Below, piece by piece: positions 54,609 through 63,941 of a stretch of DNA of 64,000 nt (its first letter is position 1; the number at the start of each line of letters is the position of its first letter). The translations under genes and the position numbers were made by a program. Under the pieces are notes generated by a model that made no database searches, had not been told where the DNA came from, and was given only the letters and a program-made list of their open reading frames with translations. Source of the DNA: CBDFKK01 sp965248815 (GTDB taxonomy: Bacteria; Pseudomonadota; Alphaproteobacteria; SMXP01); assembly GCA_965248815.1 (NCBI GenBank), contig CBDFKK010000007.1, positions 62,001 through 126,000 of the forward strand, read 5' to 3'.

Positions 54609-55694
54609 ATGTTCAACCACAATCGGCTAAGCCTCGCTCGAAAACGGCGCCGGCTTACAGGGAAAAGACTCGCTGAACTCGTTGGAGTCACAGCAGTAAC
54701 CATTTCGCGTCTTGAAAATGGGAGTCATGAACCAGAGCCGGAAACACTGGCACGTCTAGCTCGCGCACTGAATTATCCAATCGAGTTTTTTGAGGGCGAT
54801 GACTTAGATGAACTGGTCCAGTGTGCAGCAAGTTTTCGCAGTCTAAAATCAATGAGCGCGAAAGAGCGGGACGCGTCGTTGGCAGCCGGGTCTCTCGCAT
54901 TCTTACTAAATGATTGGGTTGGTGAGCGATTCAATTTACCGGAACCAAATTTACTGGATTTGAACTACGAGATTGATCCTGAGACCGCCGCTCGCACTGT
55001 TCGGGAGCGATGGAATTTAGGTGAAAAACCAATTCCGGACATGATCAGGTTGCTAGAATCAAGGGGCGTCCGGGTCTTTTCACTTTCTGAGAATTCCACT
55101 TCTGTGGATGCATTCTCATGTTGGCGCGATGACACGCCATTCATGTTTCTCAACAACATGAAAACCGCGGAACATGCTCGCTTCGATGCAGGACATGAGC
55201 TGGGTCATCTTATACTTCACAAGCACGGGGGCCCTAAACAGGCGCGATCAGCTGAATTTGAAGCGAACAGATTTGCATCGGCATTCTTGATGCCAGCGGG
55301 CGATGTTCAGGCCCGCCTGCCATCCGTCATGTCGATGAGCCAGATTATTCAGGCAAAGTTCCGTTGGCGCGTTTCTGCGATGGCATTGGCCTACCGAACA
55401 CACCAGATGGGGATAGTCTCGGATTGGCGGTATCGATCCTTCTGCATTGAGTTGGGACGCCGTGGTTACTGTGATGGCGAGCCCGGTGGAATTGAGCATG
55501 AGCAATCTGTGATATGGCGGAAAGTTCTATCTCAGCTTTGGAGAGAGCGGATAACCAAGACCGATATTGCCGCTGACCTTCACCTACCAATCGAAGAATT
55601 GGAAGGTCTCGTATTTGGTTTGAATTGCCCAAAAGGCCCGCAGCTCCAGCAATCCAATGATGAAAGCGAGTTTGGGCTTCGGCTTGTTAAATGA
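54609..55694 (+). CDS. XRE HTH fused to ImmA/IrrE-type Zn metallopeptidase (COG2856)
   Basis: 361 aa. HTH_XRE at ~8-62 (LARKRRRLTGKRLAELVGVT, ISRLENG), a linker, then the ImmA/IrrE domain with zinc motif HELGH at 196-200 and the downstream Glu in SAEFEANRFASAFLMP. The C-terminal ~90 residues are an additional helical region. Relatives cleave a partner repressor (ImmA-ImmR of ICEBs1, IrrE-DdrO of Deinococcus) or act as antitoxin-like regulators. Here DNA binding and protease are in one chain and the partner appears to be the gene just upstream. Confidence 0.93.
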   Translation: MFNHNRLSLARKRRRLTGKRLAELVGVTAVTISRLENGSHEPEPETLARLARALNYPIEFFEGDDLDELVQCAASFRSLKSMSAKERDASLAAGSLAFLLNDWVGERFNLPEPNLLDLNYEIDPETAARTVRERWNLGEKPIPDMIRLLESRGVRVFSLSENSTSVDAFSCWRDDTPFMFLNNMKTAEHARFDAGHELGHLILHKHGGPKQARSAEFEANRFASAFLMPAGDVQARLPSVMSMSQIIQAKFRWRVSAMALAYRTHQMGIVSDWRYRSFCIELGRRGYCDGEPGGIEHEQSVIWRKVLSQLWRERITKTDIAADLHLPIEELEGLVFGLNCPKGPQLQQSNDESEFGLRLVK

Positions 55695-55805
55695 AACCAG
55701 AGGCATGCGAAAAAATTTCGCCGGAATTGCGAAAGATGACTGTGCAGGGCCGTTACCCAGTCAGTGCCTGTACTCACGCCACCTGCCCCCGACACATTCA
55801 TATGC
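55695..55805. repeat. Dispersed repeat, copy d (long form)
   Basis: ACCAGAGGCATGCGAAAAAA, then GGAATTGCGAAAGATGACTG, CCCAGTCAGTGCCTGTACTC and CCCCCGACACATTCATATG. It begins directly after the XRE/ImmA stop and matches copy a over its length, in the same orientation. The island between a and d is thus bounded by direct repeats. Confidence 0.65.
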
Positions 55806-55849
55806 ATCGGGATATATAGCGGGGATGGGCGGCCCGCACCTTGTCAGGT

Positions 55850-56337
55850 CTAGGGCTGGAGCCCCTGAGCGCTGATGGCGTAATCGCCCGTATCGAGAAT
55901 AGCCCCCGTTCCTTCCCGGATGTCAATTTGAAGCGTCACGGATACTAATTCGTTGAGTCCGGCGCCGACGGTCCATGTGCGCGAGGTCGTCAGCGCGAGC
56001 CAAGTGTTGAGCGCAGCGCCTGCGACGTTCGATGCAACGCCGGACACCAGCTGAGCACGTATTTGATACGAGCCGGGCGCTTCACTCGCGGGCCGGACCC
56101 AGTCCGTGCCGGCATTGATTTGGCTGTAGCTGCCAGCGGCGCCTTCATCCACCGTGCCGTCGGAATTGAATCTCACGCTTGCCAAGCCAAAGAATTCGTT
56201 GACGTCCGTAATCGTGGCGCCCGACACGGTGACGGTCGCCCGCGACCATATTTTAGTCGACCCGATCCAGACGGTGTTTATGGCCGTCGTACCGATGACG
56301 ATATCGCGGATTTCTTGACCGCCGAGTAAATGGCCAT
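55850..56337 (-). pseudogene. Phage tail/structural protein with N-terminal frameshift
   Basis: The open frame starts at GTG 56227, but homologous-looking sequence extends upstream in the same frame: LGGQEIRDIVIG, then TVWIGSTKIWSRATVTVSG. This pattern is typical of small phage tail proteins beginning MAIYLG. The ATG at 56337 gives MAIY in another frame, and one missing base near 56325-56328 would join them. The protein is about 162 aa if repaired. Last gene of the tail module, downstream of the tail-fibre-like gene. The frameshift may be real or a sequencing indel. Confidence 0.62.
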
Positions 56338-56342
56338 GGGGC

Positions 56343-56753
56343 TTAAGTCCTGAAGTAGATGGTGCTGGTGTTGCTGCCGGTGGCCGACGTGCTGATCTTG
56401 TAGCCTCCGGTCACATCGTTCAACGCAGCCTCAAGCGCCGCCAGCGTTACCGCTCTTGATGTATCCGTGCCTGTAATCGCTTCGGCATTGGTTGCCAGCT
56501 CAACGGCGCCCTTAATAGTGGCCGAAGCCACCGGCAGTCGCGCCGACGCCAGCCGGCCTCCCGTTCCTAGTTGCGGAATAGTACCAGATGTCGTGCCCAC
56601 ATTTTTGAGCGCGGCCGTGCCGAAAAGATTATTACTCGAACTCGACTTGAACCGATTGAGTATTGTTTGCAGCTTGCTCCATGACCCGGTTGCGCTGCCC
56701 GCGAGATTCGCCAACTCGGTTATGAGTGTATCGAGCCCTAAGTTTGCCGCCAT
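56343..56753 (-). CDS. Phage tail fibre-like protein
   Basis: 136 aa, Ser/Thr/Ala-rich with the tail-fibre repeat motif LPVASATIKGAVELATNAEA and ITGTDTSRAVTLAALEAAL, as in collar/fibre proteins with pyocin-knob or phage_fiber_2-like segments. It overlaps the preceding 95-aa gene by 16 bases. Probably at the tip of the tail, contacting the host. Confidence 0.8.
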   Translation of the reverse strand: MAANLGLDTLITELANLAGSATGSWSKLQTILNRFKSSSSNNLFGTAALKNVGTTSGTIPQLGTGGRLASARLPVASATIKGAVELATNAEAITGTDTSRAVTLAALEAALNDVTGGYKISTSATGSNTSTIYFRT

Positions 56754-57025
56754 CGGTGTTTAGCCTCCAACATATGATGAGAATGATTGTAAAGGTAATC
56801 GACACACCAACTTTGCCCATTGAATGTGAGCATACAGCGCGTGTGATCTAACGGCCGCTCCGGCTCCGGAACCATCTTCGCAATCTGTATACTGATGGTG
56901 CAAATACCGTCGGATATCGACACGGTCGCACTTCCGCCGTTCCACGACAAGGTTGCTTCCGTCGCTGTGCTGTCGTGAACGGGAATACTGATCGCCGTCC
57001 CGTGCAGCGAGCGTATACATCTCAT
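56738..57025 (-). CDS. Small phage protein, 95 aa
   Basis: No family recognised. The ATG overlaps the stop of the tip protein gene by 4 bases (ATGA), as usual in phage operons. It contains a beta-rich middle (ATLSWNGGSATVSISDGICT) that could be a small carbohydrate or tip domain. The overlaps on both sides support a real gene. Confidence 0.65.
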   Translation of the reverse strand: MRCIRSLHGTAISIPVHDSTATEATLSWNGGSATVSISDGICTISIQIAKMVPEPERPLDHTRCMLTFNGQSWCVDYLYNHSHHMLEAKHRWRQT

Positions 57026-59682
57026 TGTAGGCGCCTTACCTGCGGCGAGAACCGCGTGAGCGCTGCCCCCCGCCAGCGTTTCAGGTGAACGCGGAAGGCG
57101 ATATATCGTACAGCGTTAATGGTGGTGTTGCCGCTAATCGTCACTTGCGTCATGGCGGACCGATCGTTCGTCAGTCCGTAATAGGCATAGAAATCATGCC
57201 CGGTCTCGGTGGTAACGTCCGGATTGGGCGCCTCATACGTTTCGATATTGCATATGACATCGACGTTGCTTTGTTCGCCGAGATCGATCACCTCGGTTTC
57301 GTAATACGTCGAATTGGCATCGGACATGCTTACGTTGTAACCTTCGACTTGCCCGAACGGCCAGCCTTCTGAGCCGTCCAATTGATCCTTGGTCAGATCG
57401 TCGCGAGCGTCATAATCGGGCACCAGGCGGTATGCGTTATCGTGATCCCACAAGTAGAGATTGTTGAGCGTGCCCGTCCACAGCGGCCATTGTTGCGGGC
57501 TGATTGTCTCGATCGCCGGAATGACGATTCGCTTGTAACCGATTTCCGTGATCGGGCCGTAATTGCCAACATGATTGAAGAGCCGGCAAAACAAGCGATA
57601 GCGCCCCGTCGAAGGTACAATTATATTTGCCACAAGCGGCTGATTGCCCGCGATCGGTGCGACCAATGCCACATCGGCGCGAGCTGCCGCAAGCCACCCG
57701 CTTTCGGTTATGGCTGCGAGATTTCCCGTTCCGGTGATTTCACCGCGCGTGTATCGGACCTCAATGCCGGCCACGTCGCGATGTGTGATAGCGTTCGCGA
57801 CCAAATGCAGAGATACGCCGTATTGTTCCGACGCGATGATAATCGGCGCGGGCATGGGTACATCCGCCCATCCGAAAGTAATCGTCGTTTCTGTCGCCGC
57901 CGATGCAAAGTCCGCACGGTTTATGTTGTAAGCGCTGATGACATAAGTTCCGGGGCTGTCGACAGTGAAACGCTGTGTCGTACCGCTTATGCTCGATTCA
58001 ACCACCTGATCATCGCTTTGATCGCTGCTCTTTATGTAAATTCGCGTGACATGAGGCGTGTCGTCCCAGCTGACGTCGATATGCCAAACGGCCCTGCCGT
58101 CACGGGAAATGAGAAAGCTGGAAGCCGCCGTGAGATTCGTAGGAGCCGATACGACGCGGATTGACGGAATGGAAACCGGCGTACCCTTAAGTCCGGGCAA
58201 GACAAGCGTGTCGTCGTAAATCCCGTCCGGCTGATATATCACATCGAAGGTGACGGACCAATCCGGCTCGACGGTTGCCGACACAACAAGGACTTGAAGT
58301 TCATCGAGCTTTCGCGCCGCATCCGTGACCGTCATCCAGTCGCCGGGGACGACGCTGAGATAATATCCAATATCGTTTGCACGGCGCACCCGGTATTTGT
58401 ACGTCGCATAGGCGCGCGCCCTCCGCAATTGTATAGCGAGCAGCCTGCCCGCAGCCATGGGATCAGCCACGAATGCGCGTTCGCCCAAATCCTTTGAACG
58501 CTTTTCTCCGTCTCTCGTGATCGCCGCGTCATCCTTCAACTCCGGCAATCCGAATTTCAACCAGTCATGCTCTCTCGATTGAGACAGCGCGACGGTCGCG
58601 GCATTAACGCGCTCTTCCAAGGACGGTGCAGGCGACGCACCCATAAATTGCATTATGTCGTCATCGGTGATCGTTTTCGTGACGACGCGGTCCATGCCGG
58701 GCCGGAAATGCAGAATGCCGTCCTGATCGACAACATGACCCTGCCAGGCATAATCGAACTCACGCTCCAGAGCTAACGGATCGTCGCCGGCCCTAACAAC
58801 ACCGTTAATGCTGTAGCGTTTGCTGGTACTTGGATAATCTCCATATCCGGCAGGTAGATTTAAAGAGATATCCTGATCGCATAGCGTATAGGCTGACATG
58901 ACGCTCGCATTGTTGATTGCCGCCGCCGGTCTTCCGCGCCGCACCGTTTCCCACCAATAACGCAAAGCGGCTGCGTTTTCCGTCCAGACGGCTGTCGTCT
59001 GGCCCGGCCATGTGATCTTGATGCCCTTCACAAGAAAATTGAGTGCGGGGAATCTGTCCCAAAACCTGTCCTCGTACCGGTCATAATGCGGCTGAAATAA
59101 TTGGGCGTGCACAAACGATTTGCCCGTTAACTTGTGTTCCGCCGTCCATTCGATGCCTGAGATCGACCGCAACGATGCTCCTTGAGTTCCATCGCCCGCG
59201 AAACATTCATGAATTGTTATTTTGCCACTGTATTCACTTCCCACTACCGGCGCGATGGCGGTGCCCCATGCCGGGTTTGAATTCGGCGTCCTTGTGATTC
59301 TCACCTCTTCGCCGTCGATCCATATCTTTTCGATGCTATCGCAAGCGCCTTCCGAGAAAACGATCACGAGGTTTAATTGATGGCCTCCGGTTATCTTGCG
59401 TTCTTTGTAAAAGACCAGAAGGCCGCCGACACGGGCGCGGCCTACCATCCATTCGGCGGGCTGCACTTCGGATGTGACGAGAGAGGTGGTTTCGGGCTGG
59501 CTGGTCCCCACCTTCGGCGGCTTCGGCGCCAGAAGCAGAGATAAGCCCGATAAAGCAGCGCCGAGAAGGGCGGAACTAACAAGGGCCGTAGTAGTGACCG
59601 CAGCAATACCACCGGCCGCGATAGTGGCACTCGCTGCGCCTGCGGCAGCACCCAATCCGATCGCTGCTACAACCGGTGGCAT
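57022..59682 (-). CDS. Phage tail tip protein (J / host-specificity family)
   Basis: 886 aa. It begins with a hydrophobic Ala/Gly-rich stretch (AAIGLGAAAGAASATIAAGG), then the conserved J-type barrel start EVQPAEWMVGRARVGG and FVHAQLFQ, followed by the fibronectin-like part (SIRVVSAPTNLTAASSF) and C-terminal strands near the host-binding end. This is the distal protein that forms the tail tip and contacts the receptor. Its position after the NlpC-like gene matches lambda-like and gene-transfer-agent tail operons. Confidence 0.88.
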   Translation of the reverse strand: MPPVVAAIGLGAAAGAASATIAAGGIAAVTTTALVSSALLGAALSGLSLLLAPKPPKVGTSQPETTSLVTSEVQPAEWMVGRARVGGLLVFYKERKITGGHQLNLVIVFSEGACDSIEKIWIDGEEVRITRTPNSNPAWGTAIAPVVGSEYSGKITIHECFAGDGTQGASLRSISGIEWTAEHKLTGKSFVHAQLFQPHYDRYEDRFWDRFPALNFLVKGIKITWPGQTTAVWTENAAALRYWWETVRRGRPAAAINNASVMSAYTLCDQDISLNLPAGYGDYPSTSKRYSINGVVRAGDDPLALEREFDYAWQGHVVDQDGILHFRPGMDRVVTKTITDDDIMQFMGASPAPSLEERVNAATVALSQSREHDWLKFGLPELKDDAAITRDGEKRSKDLGERAFVADPMAAGRLLAIQLRRARAYATYKYRVRRANDIGYYLSVVPGDWMTVTDAARKLDELQVLVVSATVEPDWSVTFDVIYQPDGIYDDTLVLPGLKGTPVSIPSIRVVSAPTNLTAASSFLISRDGRAVWHIDVSWDDTPHVTRIYIKSSDQSDDQVVESSISGTTQRFTVDSPGTYVISAYNINRADFASAATETTITFGWADVPMPAPIIIASEQYGVSLHLVANAITHRDVAGIEVRYTRGEITGTGNLAAITESGWLAAARADVALVAPIAGNQPLVANIIVPSTGRYRLFCRLFNHVGNYGPITEIGYKRIVIPAIETISPQQWPLWTGTLNNLYLWDHDNAYRLVPDYDARDDLTKDQLDGSEGWPFGQVEGYNVSMSDANSTYYETEVIDLGEQSNVDVICNIETYEAPNPDVTTETGHDFYAYYGLTNDRSAMTQVTISGNTTINAVRYIAFRVHLKRWRGAALTRFSPQVRRLQ

Positions 59683-60113
59683 CTAAAAATCATCTTGATC
59701 TTGTAATCGTCGCGCACCGGCAGCAATCCGGACGGCTGCCATTGATAGATTTCGCAATTGTCCGCAACGAACGCCATTAGTTCCCCGCGCTCGGACGTTT
59801 TCCACGATCCATGACCTAAGTTTATGTCGCCGCTCAGGATGACCACATCGCCGGGCTCAGCAGGCGGGTCACACTCCGCAATACCGGACACCTTCGACAT
59901 AATCGACTGATGGGCGTTTGGGATGGACCCGTATTTTTCTATGGCCGTGGCCATAGCCGCCGCTTCGGTCAGGTCATGCGCAGATTTGTAAGTCTCAAGC
60001 GGGATCGACAGCATGGCGCATGCCGTCGTCAGGCAATCGCGCTCGCCCCATTTGTACACGCCTTGTGCTTTGTTAAGGATGGTCGTTGCGCGGCGCTCTG
60101 TTACTGCGGCCAT
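59667..60113 (-). CDS. Phage tail assembly protein, NlpC/P60-like (lambda K type)
   Basis: 148 aa. Motif WGERDCLTT with the Cys and a downstream His in NLGHGSWK fit a small NlpC/P60 cysteine peptidase-like fold, although the third catalytic residue was not firmly placed. It overlaps the minor tail gene by 13 bases and the tip gene by 16. Position and size match lambda K / GTA gp14, which open peptidoglycan during DNA entry. Confidence 0.75.
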   Translation of the reverse strand: MAAVTERRATTILNKAQGVYKWGERDCLTTACAMLSIPLETYKSAHDLTEAAAMATAIEKYGSIPNAHQSIMSKVSGIAECDPPAEPGDVVILSGDINLGHGSWKTSERGELMAFVADNCEIYQWQPSGLLPVRDDYKIKMIFRCHRL

Positions 60114-60595
60114 GTGCCTTTGATTCCGGCGGACAGAGACGCCATGTGTTCAAAGCCCTCGTCGTCCGGATAAGCTGCTTTTTGATGTTCGTGAGACCAA
60201 TAGAGGGGGTTGCCGCGATCGGCGTCGCCTGCATAAGTCTCGACTTCGATTGTATAGACGTCATTCGGTCCTATCTTCGGCGCCGACAATTTACCTATGA
60301 CGCGGCGCACTTTGGTCCATGTTTGGCCGTGATCCTCGCTGACCACCCAATCGATCTGCACTTGAAGTGGGCCGGGATCTTGCAGCGCTTCGGCATATGC
60401 TTGATCCGTGGTCAGACGAAAAAACGCAGACAATCTTTTGTTGGGCGCGCCGAGCGATTTTTCGCTTTGGCTTATCTCGATGAAGCTCGCCCCTTCCCAC
60501 GTCTCGCCGTCGTAAGTGACGGAGCCGTCGCCCGACCAATAACGATCGCCGGTACTCGGGAAGTAGCAAAACCAGACCGCCAATGGATCGGCCAT
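60101..60595 (-). CDS. Phage minor tail protein
   Basis: 164 aa. Strands such as YWSGDGSVTYDGETWEGASFI and KVRRVIGKLSAPK recall the DUF2163/baseplate-hub class (GTA gp13-like) that follows the distal tail protein. The family call is moderate. The ATG directly overlaps the repaired stop of the preceding gene (TAATG). Confidence 0.68.
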   Translation of the reverse strand: MADPLAVWFCYFPSTGDRYWSGDGSVTYDGETWEGASFIEISQSEKSLGAPNKRLSAFFRLTTDQAYAEALQDPGPLQVQIDWVVSEDHGQTWTKVRRVIGKLSAPKIGPNDVYTIEVETYAGDADRGNPLYWSHEHQKAAYPDDEGFEHMASLSAGIKGTWPQ

Positions 60596-61171
60596 TATTC
60601 AAAAGCCTCTTTCCAAGCGAAAGACCACGGCCCCCAAAAATCCCGATCGCGCCGCGTCGGCACGGACGACACATCAAACGCGCGCGCGAACGTTAGCCGC
60701 GTCCTCTATCGTCTCGCCGACCTCTAACGGTATCTGCGGATCTAAAGTTAATTGAGTGCCGTTGGCCGTGGTCTTGCGCACGACATACCGCCGGTTGCCG
60801 ACCGCGAGCCAATCGCCAACGGCTGCCGATAAATCAGCGCTGATATTGTGACTTATCGTGCCGTCGGTCGCGTTGACGACGCTGGATACGGTCGCCGTCG
60901 CGTCATCCGCGATTGTCGGACGATACAAGGGAAGATCGAACCAATTCGCCTGGCCGTCGAGGCTTGCAAAAAACGCCTCCATAGCAGCGGCAAGAGAGTC
61001 TTCATACGGATCAATCTTTGCGAAGGTGACATTTCCGCGCCATGTCGCATAAGCGCGGTTGATCACAAAAACGCTCGACGCCAGATTTTGAAGTCCGACT
61101 TGCGACGGGCGCCAAGCTGAAATCGTGACTTGCATAATTTTTGCATCGGTCAGCAGGGTAACCTGCGCCAT
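60595..61171 (-). pseudogene. Phage distal tail protein (DUF2460-like), C-terminal frameshift
   Basis: About 191 aa if repaired. The start is ATG 61171 (MAQVTLLTDAKIMQV), one base after the tape-measure stop. In the frame as read the protein ends ...NVRARV at 60674. However, one extra base in the CG-run at about 60679-60688 hides a good continuation: RFDVSSVPTRRD to WKEAFE and a stop at 60595, exactly overlapping the next ATG. The conserved VRFD-type ending supports the repair. A real frameshift or a sequencing indel in the CG-repeat. Confidence 0.72.
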
Positions 61172-61172
61172 G

Positions 61173-63941
61173 TCAGCGGCGAATTTGCATGCTGAACGCC
61201 GAATGACGGCGTGTATCATTCACTATGCCGGCGCGCACGGATTCTTCAAACTGCGGATACGCGCGTACAAGTGCACGCTCTACTGCCGCCTCATTGTCGC
61301 TTTCGATCACCGGCGCGAAATTAACGACGGTATTTCCGCCCAGCAGACGCTCGGTCTCGCGGTTTGAATATACTCTGGCAGGCTGATTGAAGTGGACGAG
61401 CTCCTTCCCTGCCTCGCCGACCCACGCAAGCCCCGGATCGGCAAAACCGCCGCTTTGAAATGTCGGGGCTCGTCTTTGCGCCGTTACCTTCAGTTTCTGG
61501 ATGGCGCTCGAAGGGTTAATCAGACCTTCAAAATAACTGCCTAATGCGGTTCCGATTGTGTTTACAAAAAGCTTGCTGAAAAGGCTCTGCACAAGCTGCC
61601 GGCCGAGATTGCGGGCCGCATCGCCTATACGTTTGAAATCGAATATCGCCGCTTCGGCAATACGCCCGAAGCCGTCACCGATAGCATTGGCCGCGCTATC
61701 AAAGGTATCTTCCATATCGCTTGCAACATCGTCTGCGACATCCCCTAAATTCTCAATGTCGATGACAGGTATGTCCGGGATATCGCCAATATTGACGCCG
61801 TCCGCACCCGCTACCGGATTGACCAATTGTTTGAAATCGGTAACGAGACGACCGAAGGCCGTCTTAAGCGCCGTTCTCGAATTGGCGATCTGTTCGTCCG
61901 TGAGACCGAACGCGCGCAACAGCGAATCCGAAAAATCCAAGGAATCGACAAACACATTCATGTCTTCGATGCCTTCATTGAAAGTTGTTTTCGCTATTTC
62001 TATGGCCTCCGAAAACGCGCCGGTAAATTCTTTGCTAAACGCTTCAAGTGGATCTTCCAGCTTTATGCCGGCGAGGATAGCTGCCCCGATGGCTTTTGCG
62101 CCTCTGACGACAACGCTTTTCACAGTTTCAAATGCCGTCTCGAATACAGTGGCAAGGAGAAACGGAAGGGCTGCCAAATGACTGACAAAAGCGCTCACGA
62201 AGTCGACTGACCCAACAATCGCCACGTCTTTAAGAGAGCCGCCGAATTTTTTTATTTCATCGCGCAAGTAACCAATAAACTTGGCAACCTGTATCAGCCC
62301 CTCAATGAGAATAAGCGGGGTGAAAGCCCGAAGGATGCCGATTGCACCTCGCAAAATAATTGCGAAGCCACGCATCGCTGTTGCCGCTGCCGTCATGCCC
62401 ACCGCAAACGTTGTCCGCGCCGCAATTCCGGTTGCTTTCATGGACACACTCAACAAATTCACTCGTCCCCGCATGGCCGCAATGCTTGCTATTGGTGCGC
62501 GCAAAAATGCCGCTATGCGGGTTCCCGTTTGCCGCGCCGCGCCCTGCAACAAGAGAAACCTGATCTGCAATGTTTCGACGCCTGAACGCAACGCCGCAAG
62601 CGCCCGCACCGGTGCCGCATAAAATTTCGAAAACGATCGAACAGTTGTGGCCACGGCGGCCCCGACAGACGTGAATGCCAAAGCCACACGGCCCAGACTG
62701 ACAATGATACCCAGCGCCGCCTTGACAATGCCGGTACGCGATAGCGCAAAGACCGCAACGAACGTACCGATATGGACGATGCGGTCGGCAAAGCGTCCTA
62801 TATTGTCGGTCACTCTGTTGACGGCATTTGCCATGTTATCCAGAGTTTGGCGCAACCCGTCGCCTATGCCCGTCGTTTGAGTGAATGCAATACCAAAGCC
62901 CTCGGCGGCCGATATCAACCGCAAGAAGGATCCGCGCAGCGTCGCGTCTTGAATTTTCTGCAATTCTTCCGCACGGCCGGCCGCATTGCGCAAGGCTTCA
63001 CTCAATTCTTTAAGCTGCGGGATGTTTCTGGACAACACTTGAAAGATGCCCGCTGCGCGTTGTTCGAATAATTCCGCTGCCGTGCCGACATCGATGTTGG
63101 CCGCGGCCAAAGTTTGAAGCACCGGCACGAGACCGCGCGCTTCAACCGATAGATCGTCAACGCTAATTCCCAAAGACTCGAAAATCTCGGTAGCTTTGGT
63201 GCTTGGAGCTTCAAGTCTCAAAATTAGATTTCTGAGACCGGTTCCCGCCCTGGTTGCCTGAATACCCGCGTTTGATAAAACACCGACCGCTGCCGACAAC
63301 GTTTCAACATCGACACTTGCCGCATTCGCAATGGGCGCCACAAGGTTGAATGCATCGGCAAGTTGAACGATATCCGTGTTCGCCGCCGTCGTTGTTGCGG
63401 TTAATACGTCGACGAATTTGGCTGTATCGGCTGCTTGGGCGCCGTAAGCGGCCATCGCATTTGTCACGATGTCACCGGCCTGTCCGACATCGATCAACGT
63501 CGCCTGCGCCAGCCGCAAGGTTGCAGGCAACGCCTGCATGACTTCGTTAACTTCAAGACCTGCGCGGGCAAGGAACAATTGGCCTTCGGCTGCCTGCGTT
63601 GCCGAAAAACGTGTGTCGCGCCCGAGATTGAGTGCCTGTTGACGAAGTGCCGCAAATTCTTCGCTGGTTGCGCTGGCAACACCGCGAACTGTTGCCATCG
63701 TCTCACCGAATTGCGCAAAGGATCTAATTGCCGCACCGCCCGCAGCAATCGCTATAAGACCAAACCCCCTGGCAAGCCCTCTCGCTTCACGATTGAACCG
63801 GCGAACATCGCGCCGCAATGCTCTGACTGCCTGTTGTTGGCGGCGCAGGGATTGACTGACGGCTTTCGAGCCGGTGAGAAACTGAGCCGTGCGCGCTATG
63901 AAATCGACCCGCGCACCGCCGATTCGGACTTCACCTGCCAT
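61173..63941 (-). CDS. Phage tail tape measure protein
   Basis: 922 aa. The N-terminal PhageMin_Tail domain is seen in AQFGETMATVRGVASATSEE, followed by LRQQALNLGRDTRFSATQAA and the ALPATLRLAQATLIDVGQAG region. A long helical body with hydrophobic segments (~390-560) follows, typical of tape measures that set tail length and may enter the membrane. Its size would imply a tail of roughly 130-140 nm, by the usual ~1.5 A per residue rule. Part of a leftward siphovirus module. Confidence 0.93.
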   Translation of the reverse strand: MAGEVRIGGARVDFIARTAQFLTGSKAVSQSLRRQQQAVRALRRDVRRFNREARGLARGFGLIAIAAGGAAIRSFAQFGETMATVRGVASATSEEFAALRQQALNLGRDTRFSATQAAEGQLFLARAGLEVNEVMQALPATLRLAQATLIDVGQAGDIVTNAMAAYGAQAADTAKFVDVLTATTTAANTDIVQLADAFNLVAPIANAASVDVETLSAAVGVLSNAGIQATRAGTGLRNLILRLEAPSTKATEIFESLGISVDDLSVEARGLVPVLQTLAAANIDVGTAAELFEQRAAGIFQVLSRNIPQLKELSEALRNAAGRAEELQKIQDATLRGSFLRLISAAEGFGIAFTQTTGIGDGLRQTLDNMANAVNRVTDNIGRFADRIVHIGTFVAVFALSRTGIVKAALGIIVSLGRVALAFTSVGAAVATTVRSFSKFYAAPVRALAALRSGVETLQIRFLLLQGAARQTGTRIAAFLRAPIASIAAMRGRVNLLSVSMKATGIAARTTFAVGMTAAATAMRGFAIILRGAIGILRAFTPLILIEGLIQVAKFIGYLRDEIKKFGGSLKDVAIVGSVDFVSAFVSHLAALPFLLATVFETAFETVKSVVVRGAKAIGAAILAGIKLEDPLEAFSKEFTGAFSEAIEIAKTTFNEGIEDMNVFVDSLDFSDSLLRAFGLTDEQIANSRTALKTAFGRLVTDFKQLVNPVAGADGVNIGDIPDIPVIDIENLGDVADDVASDMEDTFDSAANAIGDGFGRIAEAAIFDFKRIGDAARNLGRQLVQSLFSKLFVNTIGTALGSYFEGLINPSSAIQKLKVTAQRRAPTFQSGGFADPGLAWVGEAGKELVHFNQPARVYSNRETERLLGGNTVVNFAPVIESDNEAAVERALVRAYPQFEESVRAGIVNDTRRHSAFSMQIRR

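Noticed and set aside
51709..55850. tRNA gene serving as attachment site for the island or prophage
   Set aside because: No cloverleaf or TTCGAATC-type arm was found at either junction.
57382..58164. 260-codon plus-strand open frame in the phage region
   Set aside because: Antisense to the tail tip protein gene; Arg/His/Cys-rich shadow without motifs.
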